Shown here: positions 33,401-46,030 of the stretch, piece by piece
Layout of the letters: every line of letters begins with the position of its first letter
How positions within the stretch are numbered: position 1 is the first letter of the stretch
Source of the DNA: Physcomitrium patens
Taxonomy: Eukaryota; Streptophyta; Bryopsida; Funariales; Funariaceae
Direction of reading: 5' to 3'
Assembly (NCBI RefSeq): GCF_000002425.4
Contig: NC_037254.1
Location: forward strand, 15,288,712-15,352,711
Length of the DNA: 64,000 nucleotides
The notes under the pieces: generated by a model
Databases searched by the model: none
Seen by the model: only the letters and a program-made list of their open reading frames with translations
Told to the model about the DNA's origin: nothing
Position numbers and translations under genes: made by a program

Positions 33401-36040
33401 TTTTGTAGATTTTAATATATTTTTATTAATTTTAATGTTAATATTATTAACTTATGGATCCAAAGTGACTTCATCATTAATTATGAATTTATTTATATTT
33501 TTAGATTATTATTTAGATAGATACTTTTAATTATTAGATTGAGTGATTTTAAAAAAATTTAAAAATGGTAAGTTTATAAGGTCTATGATTTCTTTTTCTT
33601 GATCTAATTTAAATTCTCTTTTATTACTAAAATTAGAATTTTAGTAGAATTTTTCTTCTAAGTTCTAAATATTATATCTTCAATTAATCCAAAATCTTAG
33701 TTTTCAACCCCAAGGCTGATTCCTAATTTGACTATGGTTAAAAAATCCCTTAAATTTAATTGTTCTATCTTTCTATTTAATTTTAATATTTTTTAAGCTT
33801 AAATTTTATGCCATAATTTAAATGGATTAAAAATATAAAGTCTAATTGTTAAATTAATGATGATTTTTAGAAGATAGAGGTGAGCTAATTTTTGTAGTGG
33901 AATTTCTTCTTTTAGTGATTTTAACCACTATTTAGAGTTGAAAATTGGAAAAAAAGAAAAAAATCACAAGTATATTAATTCAAGGCCAAATCACAATTGG
34001 ATCTTGGATTTTTTAAGGGTTTATTTTTAAGGGAGTTTAAATTGAAGAATGGTAATCATGATGGCTTTGATAGCAAGATTTCTTGTTGATGTCCAAGTAG
34101 ACTGAGTAAAGATAGAATTATAGTTAGAACTTACAACTAAATTAGCAAATTAATTGGTTTTTATTATTTAGAACTTGGATTTGGGCTTGTGTATAGTCAA
34201 CCCTAGGATAAAAATATTTTTTAGAATCATTAGTGGTGTTAGTTATTCCAAAAAAGTATTAATTTTTGAATTATAAGCATTTCCAGCCTTAAAATCAGAC
34301 TTAGGCTTAGAGTGATTGTAGACCCTTGATTTTGGTTAGGAGTTTTTTGATTTGGATGGTGGAGATGTAGCCGCCACCTTTGGGCCTCCTTCCACCTGGT
34401 TAAAAGAGCTTGGGTGGCCAAGCTCCCTCTCTCTTTTCTTCCTTTTGTAAGGCAAAGCCTTGCCAAATTGTTTTTAGGCTTTTAATTAAAAGAATTTTCT
34501 CCCACCTTATCACTCCTTTGGAATTTGTTTCCTTGCAATCACTCAATTTTTTATGATTTTGAGCAATATTTGGTACTCATTTTTTTCAATTTACCAGCTT
34601 TTTAATGATGTAAGCCAAAAGTAATTTTAAGCTTAGACAGATTTTTGGCAAATTTCCAAGTAGCAGAGGGTCTATTGCCTTTGGCAACATAGGAGCATCA
34701 ACTTCAAAAATTTATAACTCGGTGACCTATAATTAAATTTCAATGTGATTTACTTTTGTGAAGAAAATTTAAAGTCTAATTTATTAGAAAATTTGAGTCA
34801 CTAACTTCCAAGTTATAAAAAAAATTTGATGATTCTTAAAGTGAGGACAAATCTATTACCTTCGCAATTTAGAACAATTAACTTTGAAAAAAATTAGCTT
34901 AAAACCTATTGATTTTTTTCATCAAATTTTTCTTTTTAAAAAAAAATTATTAATTTTAGATTTTAAAAAAAATTAGAGTTGTTAACTTTGAATCATTAAT
35001 CAACTTTAAGTGAATTTTTAAGTAGAAGGGGTTTGCTGCCAAGGCAGCCCAAGTGGCTCTACTTGGAAAAAACCATATCTCAAGCATTTCGGATTGTATT
35101 GCCACAAGATCTGAAAAAATAAAAGCATGCTTGAGTTAACCTTGATTACACCAAATTTCACATACATTGGAGGCTCAAGGAATTTTTGGTGAGTTTTTGA
35201 GTGGCAAGGGTGGCTGCCTATAACTTGACATACTCAAGGTATGATATTATTTTCCTCTCTAATCATCCTCTAATCACATTTTTTTAGCACATAATCTACT
35301 ATATTAGTTCTCACTTATTTTATTACCATCAATTAATATTATTTAATAATTTTTAAGAACTTTTCTCTCATTCCAATAATTAAAGATAAAGTTTCATCTT
35401 TTCATCCATCTTTATCTTTAAAAGATAAAAAAAATAAAAATTAATCTTATCTTTTTATTTTCACCTTTTAATTTTAATCATAGTTATAACTTTTACTTTT
35501 AATCTTTAATTTTTTATTATGGTTATTTTTAAATTCTTCATTCAATTTTTAGTAATTAATTCTAAATTATTTTATTTTATTTTATTTTATTTTTATTCAT
35601 AATTTTTAGAATTTAAGTTTGATCAAGTAAACCTTGGAAGACAATTAATTTATTAGATTATAACGTTTAAAAAATCATAAAAATTATATACTTGACTTGT
35701 TGTGTTTAGTTGGATTAATTGTGATTATTATATCATTTATTTATTTTTATTTTTTTATATTTACAGTTTAAGTGCCTATATTTATCAATATTAAATTTTA
35801 ATCTTAATTAAAATTGAATCAAATTGAATTTAAGTGAGAGGAGAAAAAACTGCTCATAGTCTCTTTTATAATAGAAATCGTTGTAAGAAGATAAATCAAG
35901 ATGATCAGATTGAAGGTCGTTTTGTACATACCTAAGATGAAGAAAACTTCTTCTTGGTGAGTTAATTAATTTCACATGGTTATAAAATATGATTTGATAA
36001 GAATTCAATCTATGGTAAGTGTCTTAAATCTGAGACAATC
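33390..36040. other. AT-rich non-coding block inside copia C, probable old insertion
   Basis: Copia similarity stops at about 33390 and returns near 36050. The block has no convincing ORF. It contains a GC-richer patch at 34310-34450 and text resembling other LTR-like repeats here (for example sentence-like runs such as CCATATCTCAAGC near 35070). No terminal repeats could be set. Confidence 0.35.
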
Positions 36041-36049
36041 ATGCAACAA

Positions 36050-36896
36050 TACCATGATTTTTGCTTGTGAAGATTATATCCAAGGCAAAGAACAAAGGAC
36101 CTTATTTTTAAGTGGAGTTATAATATGTATAATTTTTTAGAAATTATACATTTCAATGTTTATGGACCAATGAAGATACCATCACTTGAAGGAATGAGAT
36201 ACTTTGTCATATTTATTGATGGTTTTTCAAAGGAGTTGTGGATTTTCATCTTTAAATCTAAGAGTGAATAGTTTTTAAGATTTAAAGAGATTAAGGCACT
36301 TATAGAAAAATATTGTGAGTGCAAGTTTAAGGTATTACACATAGATAATAGAGGTGAGTATTTATCAAAAAATTATGATGACGTCTTGAAGATTTAAGGT
36401 ATTATAAGAAAAACCTCTGTTTTAAATACTCACAACAAAATAAAATTGCTAGAAGAGCAAATCAAACCATTATAAAGATGATAAAGAATATGCTATATGC
36501 TCAATACTTTGAACATGAATTTTATATAGAATTCATTATAATTGTAATATATATAAGTAATAGATGCCCTATAAATGTACTTACATCAATGACTTTGGAA
36601 GAAGTATGGAGTAGAAAGAGACCTTATATTTTATACATGAAGATTTTGAAATGCATTGCTTATGCAAAGTAACCAGATTATATTAGCTCCAAATTTGATG
36701 CAAAAGGTAAAAAACATATGTTGGTTGGATATTGTGAAGATACCAAGGTATATAGGCTTATGTATTTGGATACCAAAAAAATCATCAAAAATTATGATGT
36801 AGAATTTTTGGAGCATAAGAGTGCTTGTGAATACTTAAAAATGTATCCAAGTAGAAATAATAGTGAGTTTATAGATACATCTTTAAGTTCAAAAAA

Positions 36897-36933
<37 letters not shown>

Positions 36934-36980
36934 ATGAAGATAATGAAGATGGTGGAGGTATGAATGAAGATGAAGAGGCA
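36050..36980 (+). pseudogene. Ty1/copia element C, integrase
   Basis: Degenerate frames give FNVYGPMKIPSLEGMRYFVIFIDGFSK and VLHIDNRGEYLS, then SNRCPINVLTSMTLEEVWS and GYCEDTKVYRLMYLDTKKI, which match the copia integrase core and downstream region. Stops and a 32-base A tract (36901-36932) interrupt it. Confidence 0.82.
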
Positions 36981-37019
36981 AAAAAAGATGAATAAAAAGA
37001 CCTTTACAATTTTTAGAAC

Positions 37020-37780
37020 CAACAATGAAGATGTTGAAATGAAATTATGAGATATAAGGCAAAGTTAGTTGCAAAAGGCTACTCACAAGTTGTTGATGTT
37101 AATTTCAATGAAATATTTGCTCCGATGTTTAAATTCACTATGATTAAAACCATTGTAGCAATTGAAATAACAATGAATTTTGAGATGCATCAAGTGGATA
37201 TGATAATAGCTTTCTTAAATAAAAAGTTACAAGAGGTCATTGATGTAGAACAATCTCAAGGATTTATTGAAGACAAACAACACCTTATTTTTAAGTTGAA
37301 GAAATGCTTATAGAAACTAAAACAATTATCAATGACATGATAGCAATGTATTGACATATTCTTTATGAATGAAAGATTTGTAAAGAGTGAGGTTGATCAT
37401 ACTTTATATGTAATTCAATTAAATGAGTTCATATTGATTGTTATTTTCTATGTTAATGATTTACTAATCTTTGTCTCTTTTATACTTATAATAATAAGTT
37501 TTTTTTATTTAATTATAAAGTCAATCTACTTGCTTCTCTCAATTATAAAATTTCTTAGTATAGACTTTAAATTTTATTATTGACTTATTTAATAAGCATA
37601 GGAATAGCATCTCTATAGTTGATATTAGAAATACATGATATTTTTATTTTAAGGATGTTGGCAAGTTTAAATAGATCTACAATAGTTGCAAACCTATTCT
37701 TGTTTCTTCTAAAAGTAGCATCTACAATTTTTCCATCTATCTCTTAAAATATAATAAAATAAATTAAATATTTTACTTAT
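37020..37780 (+). pseudogene. Ty1/copia element C, reverse transcriptase
   Basis: RYKAKLVAKGYSQVVDVNFNEIFAP and MHQVDMIIAFLNKKLQE are copia RT motifs; the catalytic box reads IFYVNDLLIF (YVDD with Asp to Asn). The frame is open only in 37047-37313 and 37365-37583. Similarity fades at about 37780. Confidence 0.85.
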
Positions 37781-37799
37781 TTTAAAAAAAAAATAAAAA

Positions 37800-38750
37800 T
37801 AGTGAAATAATATTCTTATCAAATTATTAAAGGTATGAATCATAAACAATAAAAATTTCAATGCATTCTTATATCATTGATAAGAGTAAATATTTTTCAA
37901 AAAGTAATATAATATTAAAAATAAAATAACTATTGCTAAAGACAAGAAAACTAAAAACTTTTGAAACTAGACGAAGAACAAAAAAGATGATAATAAGAAT
38001 AAAGAAGGCTTTATTTTTACCTCCATATATACTGTCAAACTAAGAACTATGTAGCAACATCTTATAAGACCTCCTATATGTTTCCAACTTAAAAAATACA
38101 TATCTTACTTGTAAAATAAGTTTCTTACATATACACCACATAGTCAACTTTTATTATAAGTTGCCAATATGTGTGACATGTAGCCAATTTGGTGTTCAAG
38201 TTTTGTTAATCAAATATTTATTAAATTAGTAAAACCTTGGCACAATAAAATAAAAATTAAAGAATTATTACATCATATATAATAATTGTATTTGACTAGT
38301 CAGATGAAGATTAAGAGGACTAAAGATTAAAAAAAAATGAAGATCAAGATAGATGAAGTTTAATCTTAATGATAACTAAGATGGATGAAGTTTAATCTTG
38401 ATGAAGATTAAAATGGATGAAGATTAGTTTGGATGATAATTAAGATGGATGAAGTCAAATCTCGATGAAGATTAAAATAGATGAAGATTAGTTTGAATGA
38501 CAACTAAGATGGATGAAGATTTAATTAGAGAGAGATTAGGATATGAAGATATTTTAAAGACTTCCAATCCTCTCTTCTCTCAAACTCTTATGTGTGTTGT
38601 TAGTATTATTTATATTATTTGAAAAAAATTATATGAATATATAAAATTATAAGGACCAAAAAAGGCTTAAAAGGCCAATTTAAGGGGAATATATACTATT
38701 TATATTGATATATATATCTAATAATTATAATCTTTTGTATTGAAAAAAAA

Positions 38751-38787
<37 letters not shown>

Positions 38788-39240
38788 AATATTATTAGAT
38801 CTTATATTGTATGGAAAATTTTGGATTAAACTAGCAAGTAGATTTTGTAGATCAAGTGATTTTAAGTATAGATCCATTAGAGATTTAAGTAAAAAGATTA
38901 AATTTGGTTTTAAATTTGGATTTTAAAAATTTAGGATTATGGACATGTATTAGGATTGAAGGTAGTACCTACTACAATAAATTATTCTTTTTGAAGATTT
39001 AAAAGACATGTGATTGTTAATATCCTTCACAAAAATAGAAAAAATCTATGTTTTATAAGTTTCTAACTTACCAATCAACTACAAATACGTATAAATTCAA
39101 ATTTGCATCTATAAAGCTTCTAAAAAGCTTCACTACAAGATATTATCAAATCTATTTTTATTTTTTTTCAACCTCATACTTCTTATTTAAACAATTATAT
39201 ACGTCCATGATACAAATTCTATATAATAAGTTCAATTAGC
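37800..39240 (-). repeat. Degenerate chromovirus-A-type LTR with an internal insertion
   Basis: Around 37930-38220 the text parallels 21450-21660 (CTATTGCTAAAGACAAGAAA, CATATATACTGTCAAACTA, CACATAGTCAACTT). Around 39080-39210 it parallels 23440-23560 (CTATAAAGCTTCTAAAAAGC). The 38230-39070 part between them is an insertion with a tandem repeat and a 33-base A tract. Confidence 0.6.
38347..38525. repeat. 64-bp tandem repeat
   Basis: Two adjacent 64-base units, each starting AGATGGATGAAG, differing at about 8 positions, plus a partial 32-base unit before and a short one after. Internally built from GATGAAGATTA-like words. Confidence 0.75.
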
Positions 39241-41158
39241 AAACAAAGAATCTTCAAAGAATATTAAATAACTATTAAATTTTTACAATTTTATTTTTTA
39301 GGCATAATTGATTTATATTAATATTTTTTAAAATATATTTCAAAATTTTAAAGTATGAGAAATTATAATTCTAATAATTAATATTTATTAAAAAGAAATC
39401 ATAATTTTAATAAATAAATATTTAGTTATTATTAATTTTAACTTCTAATTGATAAAACTTTTTAAATATTTTTTTCATATTTTAAAAGAAATTATCAAAA
39501 TAATTATAATTAATATAAATTTCTAATATTATTCTTAATATATATCTAATCCATACATTCTTTTGAATGTCTTCGATTATTATATAAATTTGATTAAAAA
39601 ATAATTAAATTATTTTACAAAATATATAAAAAATAATATGATTCATCAACTATTAATAAATTAAGTTATTTTGTTGATCCAATTATTTATACAAAGGTTA
39701 TAAGTTCATAAATAAGTAACACTTTATTCATATATTTTTTTAAAAAAATAATTATTTTTAATACTAAATATACTATTAGAATAATTTACATTCATTATAT
39801 CTTTTTTTCAACATTTTTTAAAATTAATTAATAAAATTTTACCAAAAATTAATTTTAAGTATTTTACGTTTTAATAATTTAATAACTTAAATTTCGAAAT
39901 TAAATTTTAGTAAGTATAAAATTTTAATAAAATAGAAATGATCACTTATATCTGATTTTCCTTGCAAAACGATATTTTTTTTAAAATACTCTATTTATAT
40001 TATTTAAAAATATATATATATTGGATTTATTCAAACTTATGTAATTATTTAATTTCTAGTCTTAGACTTTGATGACATCTTTTTTTAACTTTTATTTTTA
40101 TTCATTTAGAAAAAATTCAAAATATTATATAAAAATTTGATAATTATTTAAAATATACCTATTTTATATTAAAAAAATATCAATATGAGGTAGTTTAAAA
40201 GAAAAAATATATTTTTTTATTTTGATTCTTTTAGTTATTTCTATCTTAAGAGCCTTAAATTAATCTTTATATTTTATGAATTTATATTAACTTGATTTTT
40301 AAACTAATAATCATTAAAACAAAATTAAATTATAAAATTTATATTTAAAATTTATCACGTTTTATTTTTATTTTTGTTTTTTAAATTGGTTTTGAAAGTT
40401 TTAATTGATTATGAAAAGATCATGTGCTTATATATTACTAAAAGTAAGAAAATAAATAAAGAAGAAATAAGAATAAGTTAGAAATAAAAAAATATAATGA
40501 TTATTATCAAATATCAAAAAAATAAAGAGTCTTAAATCAAAATTAAAATATAAGAAAAGCATTAATAAGACTTAGGATAGCCTAATTTTATTTCTATATT
40601 TACTAACTACTAAAAAGAACTTGTAAAAGCTTTTGAAAGAATTCAAGGCTTGTGGCTATATCATCAAGTTATAAGTTGCTTCTAATATGATTTATTAAAA
40701 TTTAAAAATTAATAGACAATCTTTAATCGCTACACAACTTATTTACAATAGTCTAAAGATCTAATTCACATATGAAATATTCTTTAAAATTTCATAAAAT
40801 AATCATGTACACCTAATTTATTCTACTTACTTCTACTAAATTTTATTTATTTATGCATTATAAAACTTTGTTATATTATAAATCTGTTTTTCTATTTATA
40901 TTAATAACTTTTTAATTAATTTTTATAATTAAAAAATAATAGAAAATAAATAAAATTAATAAAATTTATAAAATTAGATTAAATTTTTATATTAATCCAC
41001 TTCATTAAAATTTTTGGATTACTTTAAAAAAAAATTACTATAATTCATACATTAAACTATAGTCTTTTATTTTTTGTTGTCATAATATTATTTTGGATAT
41101 CTAAATTTATGAATATAATGACTTGAAATAATTAAAATTATATAGATTTAAATAATAA

Positions 41159-41189
<31 letters not shown>

Positions 41190-42000
41190 AAATAACATAT
41201 TAAAAAACTTTCCTAAAAGACTTGTAGATCTAAATTTTATTTTATAAATATTTATAGGTAATTGGTAGGTTGAATATTAGGCAAATAAATTAGTTTCATA
41301 TATTATTAGTTGGCTATGTGGTATTCATGTTAGAAACTTGTCTTATAATTAAGATACATGTCTTATTAGTTGAACATGTGTCTTATATATGTGTTTTATT
41401 TTATAATAAAGCTATAAGGTAAAAAATAAATAAATAAATAATACTTATGCTTTAGGAAGATAATAGTACAAGATAAGAAGGTAATAAATACATTTAGTTT
41501 TAATATTATATTTTTATAAAAAAGCTTTTATTTACTTTGTAAGACCATAAAGAAGACAAAACAAAGAAAATGAGAAGAAAAATAATAATTATATCTTTAG
41601 GAAGAAATTAAGAGTAGTTTTTGAAAACAAATTCTTTTAAAAGCTAAAAATTAATACTGAGAGAGGATTGATTATGATCCAATATTAAATCAAATCCTAA
41701 GGTATAAAATTGTACATTTACAATAAGTCAAAGGATTTTTCTATTGATTGATTTATAATTTTAGAAAGCACACTTTTTAGATTTTTTATAAATATTTATA
41801 TTTAGATATTTTTATTTATATAAAAATTTTAAAAGCTTTTTAAAATGAGAATTTCTTTAAGTATTTTGAAATTTTAAGAAATAAGATAGAATTTATATGT
41901 TTGAAAATTTTATGAGTATTTTAGCATATTAATAGATAATTTTTTTTGAACTTGTGTAAGTTATTGTTTTAGATTATTAAATTATTGAGCTTGTTGTTAA
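39240..42000. other. AT-rich repeat-derived DNA, no gene seen
   Basis: Very AT-rich with no ORF over about 60 codons. At about 41240-41450 the complement matches the chromovirus A LTR (CACATAGCCAAC, AAGACACATG), so an inverted, eroded LTR copy is likely there. Confidence 0.5.
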
Positions 42001-42479
42001 CTATCAAACTACAATGAAATACGATTGGTCTATCTCAAGTGTCTAAGATCCTTCTAATCTATCACAAAATAAAATCTCATCATAAGGTAGGACAAACTGG
42101 ACCAAAATAAAACGGAATTGATCAAAAAGATACAAAACCAAACTATACTAAGAGCGAAGGTTTGAAGCCATACTTAACTAGATGTCCTAAAAATCCTTGA
42201 GAAATCTTATGTATACTTTGTTCTACTATTCTAGACTTTCTAGAATGATCCTAGGTAGTAAATTTGACTTAGATAATTGCCTTAAATTCCTTTTAGAAGA
42301 TTCTATGGTAGATCCCATCTAAATAGCCACCCTAAATTCTTATAGAATGTTCTATGGTAGATTCTACCTGATCCACTAATCTAATCTCAATTTTAGAAAT
42401 TTCCATGATTCTAACTATCTATCTCTATACAAATATCTTATCTATACCATGTTACAGTTTATCTCCTTCCACTAATACA

Positions 42480-42810
42480 AAACATCATTATTTTGCTCCT
42501 GATGATATTTCTAAATTGTCTCTTAGCAATGGATGAGGTTTTATAGAGGTTTCTATATTACATTGTAAATGAGATAATCTTTCTAAAGAACTTTGTACTG
42601 AAGTTGTGTATATCCATTACTATTCGAAAAGTAACGTAGCTCTAAAATGTTGTCTATTTCATATTCTTGTTCTTCACTAATTACAACTGATGGTCATAGT
42701 AATTGATGTTGATCTGAAAAGTACTTTGGCTTAGTATGAAATTCCTACAATTGCGAAATATGGAAGACTGGATGGACTCAAATATGTGGCAAAAGCTCAA
42801 GGCAGTATGT
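42480..42810 (-). pseudogene. Element E integrase C-terminus and chromodomain remnant
   Basis: The minus strand gives YCLELLPHI, VHPVFHISQL and EEQEYEIDNILELRYF, the GPY-end and chromodomain start of a gypsy integrase, with stops. It ends next to the left LTR remnant. Confidence 0.7.
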
Positions 42811-43144
42811 GACATCAAAAATTGTTATAGAAATGCAGAAAGATCTAAGCGACCAAGGTATTAGTTTACAGATTTGGGTTGATGTAGCAAGTAGCAAGTA
42901 TGTATCAAGGTAGAGAGAGTTTGCCTCGAGAAAGCACTTGGCTTCTGGCTGCCACTAAATGCTTAATCGAGTCTAAGATATTAAAGTTCCAAGTTTATAT
43001 ATATAATATTTTTCCTTTTAGGATAATTACATCAATACGTAAGCCTAAATACAAACAAAAGATATCCAAATATATGATAAAATATCTTAAAATCTTATAT
43101 ATCTTTCTGGGAAATTTTTCTTAAACTTCAACTATTGAAGTTTT

Positions 43145-43530
43145 GTTGCTTTCTGTAAGTTTGTGTTATGCCCCAAAGAGCAATAATAGATATGAATTTG
43201 ACACCTTAACTTTGAGTCCCTATAACTCCTTCATAAAAATTCCAAATCAATCAAAAATTGTATCCAAATCATATGCTAAAACCTAAACTTACTGATTTTA
43301 GCCTCCAAAGCTCAAATGACCTAGAAAGAAAAACTCTAATTTCTAATAATGCCTTGGGCAGCCTCCTTGAAGTTCATTGGATATGACATTTGACCAATAG
43401 GGATGAAGATCTTTATCCCTTGCCTTCATCCAACCATACCTTACTTCCATCCTTTCCAATAAGCTTTTTAATAGTTTGGACTTTCATCTTTAGACTTCAA
43501 CCTTTTCTTAAGCTTTATATTAAATATCTA
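43145..43530 (+). repeat. LTR-F copy 1
   Basis: Starts near TGTTATGCCCCAAAGAGCA and shares most of its length with 46566-46960 (ACCTTAACTTTGAG, CAGCCTCCT, TTTGACCAATAGG). Interrupts element E between chromodomain and integrase core. Confidence 0.65.
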
Positions 43531-43699
43531 AATCCTATATAATATAAATACTATAATTAAAATAGATAAAACTCAAAATAAATTTTCTTATATCAACTCT
43601 CTTTAAATTTACTTATTAACCACTATTATCCATATCAAGACTTATAAAAATAATATATGTTTTAATTAGTGTTTACATACTATAAGTAATTATTATACA

Positions 43700-44310
43700 A
43701 CAACATTTAAAAATAATACCTGATCATCTTCCTGAAAGGTCTTATGTTGTCAATGGATATTTGCATATTCCTTCTATCAATTTTATATAGTAAAGAGGCA
43801 GTGATGTGTATCTTATAAGGCATTGTAAGCCATTATATAATTTCTTCTATTATTAGATTATTGGTGTTGATGGAACAATAGAAAGTTATTGGCATAATCA
43901 GATGTTGATCAATATCAAAGAAAAATAGTGAATGATCGATACTTATTTGAATACTATCATTATAAGCAAATATTAAGAGCGCTAAGTATTCATCCCAATC
44001 ATTCTGATGAACCACCACAAATACTCGCAGCATATCTTCTAAGGTTTGATTTGTATGCTCTCTTTGTCTATTTGTTTGGAGATACAAGATTGTAAACATG
44101 GCAAGTCATGTGTCTAATAGCTTGAACAAGGCTTGTCAAAAAAAATTCATGAAGCTTGGATCTCGATTTATAATAATGACACGAGGTAATACATCGTTAC
44201 AAAAGACAATATCAAAGAAGACTTATGCAAGCACTAGGCATTAACATCGAAGAGCACCTTAGCGAAGTGAAGTTACTTTAATAGTCGATCCACAAAGACG
44301 GCAACTACGA
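43700..44310 (-). pseudogene. Element E integrase core
   Basis: The minus strand reads VVAVFVDRLLK at about 44300, then LYLQTNRQREHTNQTLEDMLRVF at 44099 and onward (degenerate HPQTDGQTERTNQ), the region with the catalytic Glu. Its upstream half is displaced to 45635 by LTR-D copy 2. Confidence 0.75.
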
Positions 44311-45632
44311 TATTATATTATGTGTTATCTTATTTGGGAATGTACTAGGCACGTAGTTGTAAAAGGTGAAGTTATGTTTCATAAGAATCTAAGAAATCTT
44401 AATATGTTTCATCCATATGAAAAGAATATAATTTTAATTTTAATTCAAAAGTACTAAAAAATACTCTCTTTAGTATCTTCAATCATATATAAATCCTAAT
44501 TACCTTGTTACTTTCATATTTAAGCAATTTAGATTTTTCTTGTATGTCCTATCTCTAATCAATGAACTTTGATAAGCTATAACTTCTAAGTTGACCATCT
44601 ACTTGATGTAAAATTTTGCATGCAGTTGGCAATATAAGTCTTCTATACACTTAAGAATTTTCAGCCTAATCCAACTTACAAATTGTGAGAAAATCTCTAA
44701 AAACTACACTAATGTCACTTAGCCACCAACTTCAAAGGTGATGCAGAAGTTCTAGTAGTGATTTTTCCTTCTCCAACCATTAACTTCAACTCAAAATTGG
44801 TGTATAGCTTATTCTTCAAGTCTTCCAACACTATGCAAAATTTTACCTTGATCTAACTAGTAGATCTTTAGATATCATAGAAATCCTATCTAATCTCAAA
44901 TTGCCAACTTTCAATATGTTCTTGTATCAAAATCCAGATATCTTCCAATTTTATTATTGGATTATTACAAAATTTCACATACACTTAGAAAATCTAATTA
45001 ACCAAGCACTTTTAAAATTTACATTGTAGATTTGTCACCAATTTTATAAACTAGCCAACAGTGCTAGTCTTAATTTTATTACATTAATTTCAAATTGCTA
45101 ATACAAATCCTAATTTTCAACAACAATTTCTAAGTTCCAACAAATCCTATCAAAATCAACCTTATGTATTTGAAACAAGCTCTAACCTAGTTCTCAAAAT
45201 CTAATCTTTGATCTTCAAATGAAATCCTATTTGTCCTAGAGAGTCGTTTTAGTGGCTAGAGGTCTGATTTCAACTCTGGCTCACGAATGGTCAATCCTTG
45301 GATATCAATTTAATCTATCATAAGGATTTTTTAGTCCAAACCTATCCTCAACTTAACCTTTGTATCAATCATATTAATTATTTACTTCTTCTAATTTGAT
45401 TTTATAAGTTTATGGTCTTTCTAAAGTAGTAAAAGAGTCTCTACAGCCTAGAAGATAAAAGTACTAATCAACCTTCAATCTACTAACTATTAAGATAAGA
45501 AAATAATCTAAAAGGCTTTTATAAAAGTCATGTTTAGATATCTTAAATTATTATAGAACCAAGATAATTAGATATTAATTAAAAATTCAATTTTGATTAT
45601 AATTTCATTATATAGTTGTATTACATCACAAA
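44311..45632. repeat. LTR-D copy 2, degenerate
   Basis: Matches the repeat at 21661-23324 at both ends (TATGTGTTATC...GGGAATG, and GTATTACATCAC) and in the middle (GGTCTGATTTCAACTCTGG at about 45264). It lacks the long telomere-like array. It lies within the integrase core of element E. Confidence 0.65.
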
Positions 45633-46030
45633 AATAGTATGATTATGAGGCATCTATGACAAACATATAATGAGATCCATAGTCACCTACTCTCAACATG
45701 TTATAGGTAGCAAAATTAGTTGCAATAGTCTAGGAGACGCTACATTGCATACTTTATTACGTTGACATGACTTGCAAGAGCATACAAAGGTTCAAACATC
45801 ACAATCTAAACTTGTCCAAATTCATATCCTTGAGATCCGTTCTAGAATCTTTTTTTGTCCCAGATGTCCACATATTGGAATATCATATTCTACTGTCATA
45901 TGGCATGATTTTCTATTTGAGAATACACTGGATATCTAGCTATAGAGAGTTTAGCTTAAACCTTTATATGAGTCTTGTCTTAGCTTCCAAAACTCCTTTA
46001 TTTTGCATAAAACTCAAAATATAACAAAAT
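45633..46030 (-). pseudogene. Element E integrase zinc domain and start of core
   Basis: Minus-strand frames read GHLGQKKILERISR, then TFVCSCKSCQRN (intact CxxC), then VTMDLI before LTR-D copy 2. Confidence 0.7.

Noticed and set aside
36718..37025. Overlapping ORFs with poly-Lys or poly-Phe
   Set aside because: They are produced by the 32-base A tract in the eroded copia integrase region.
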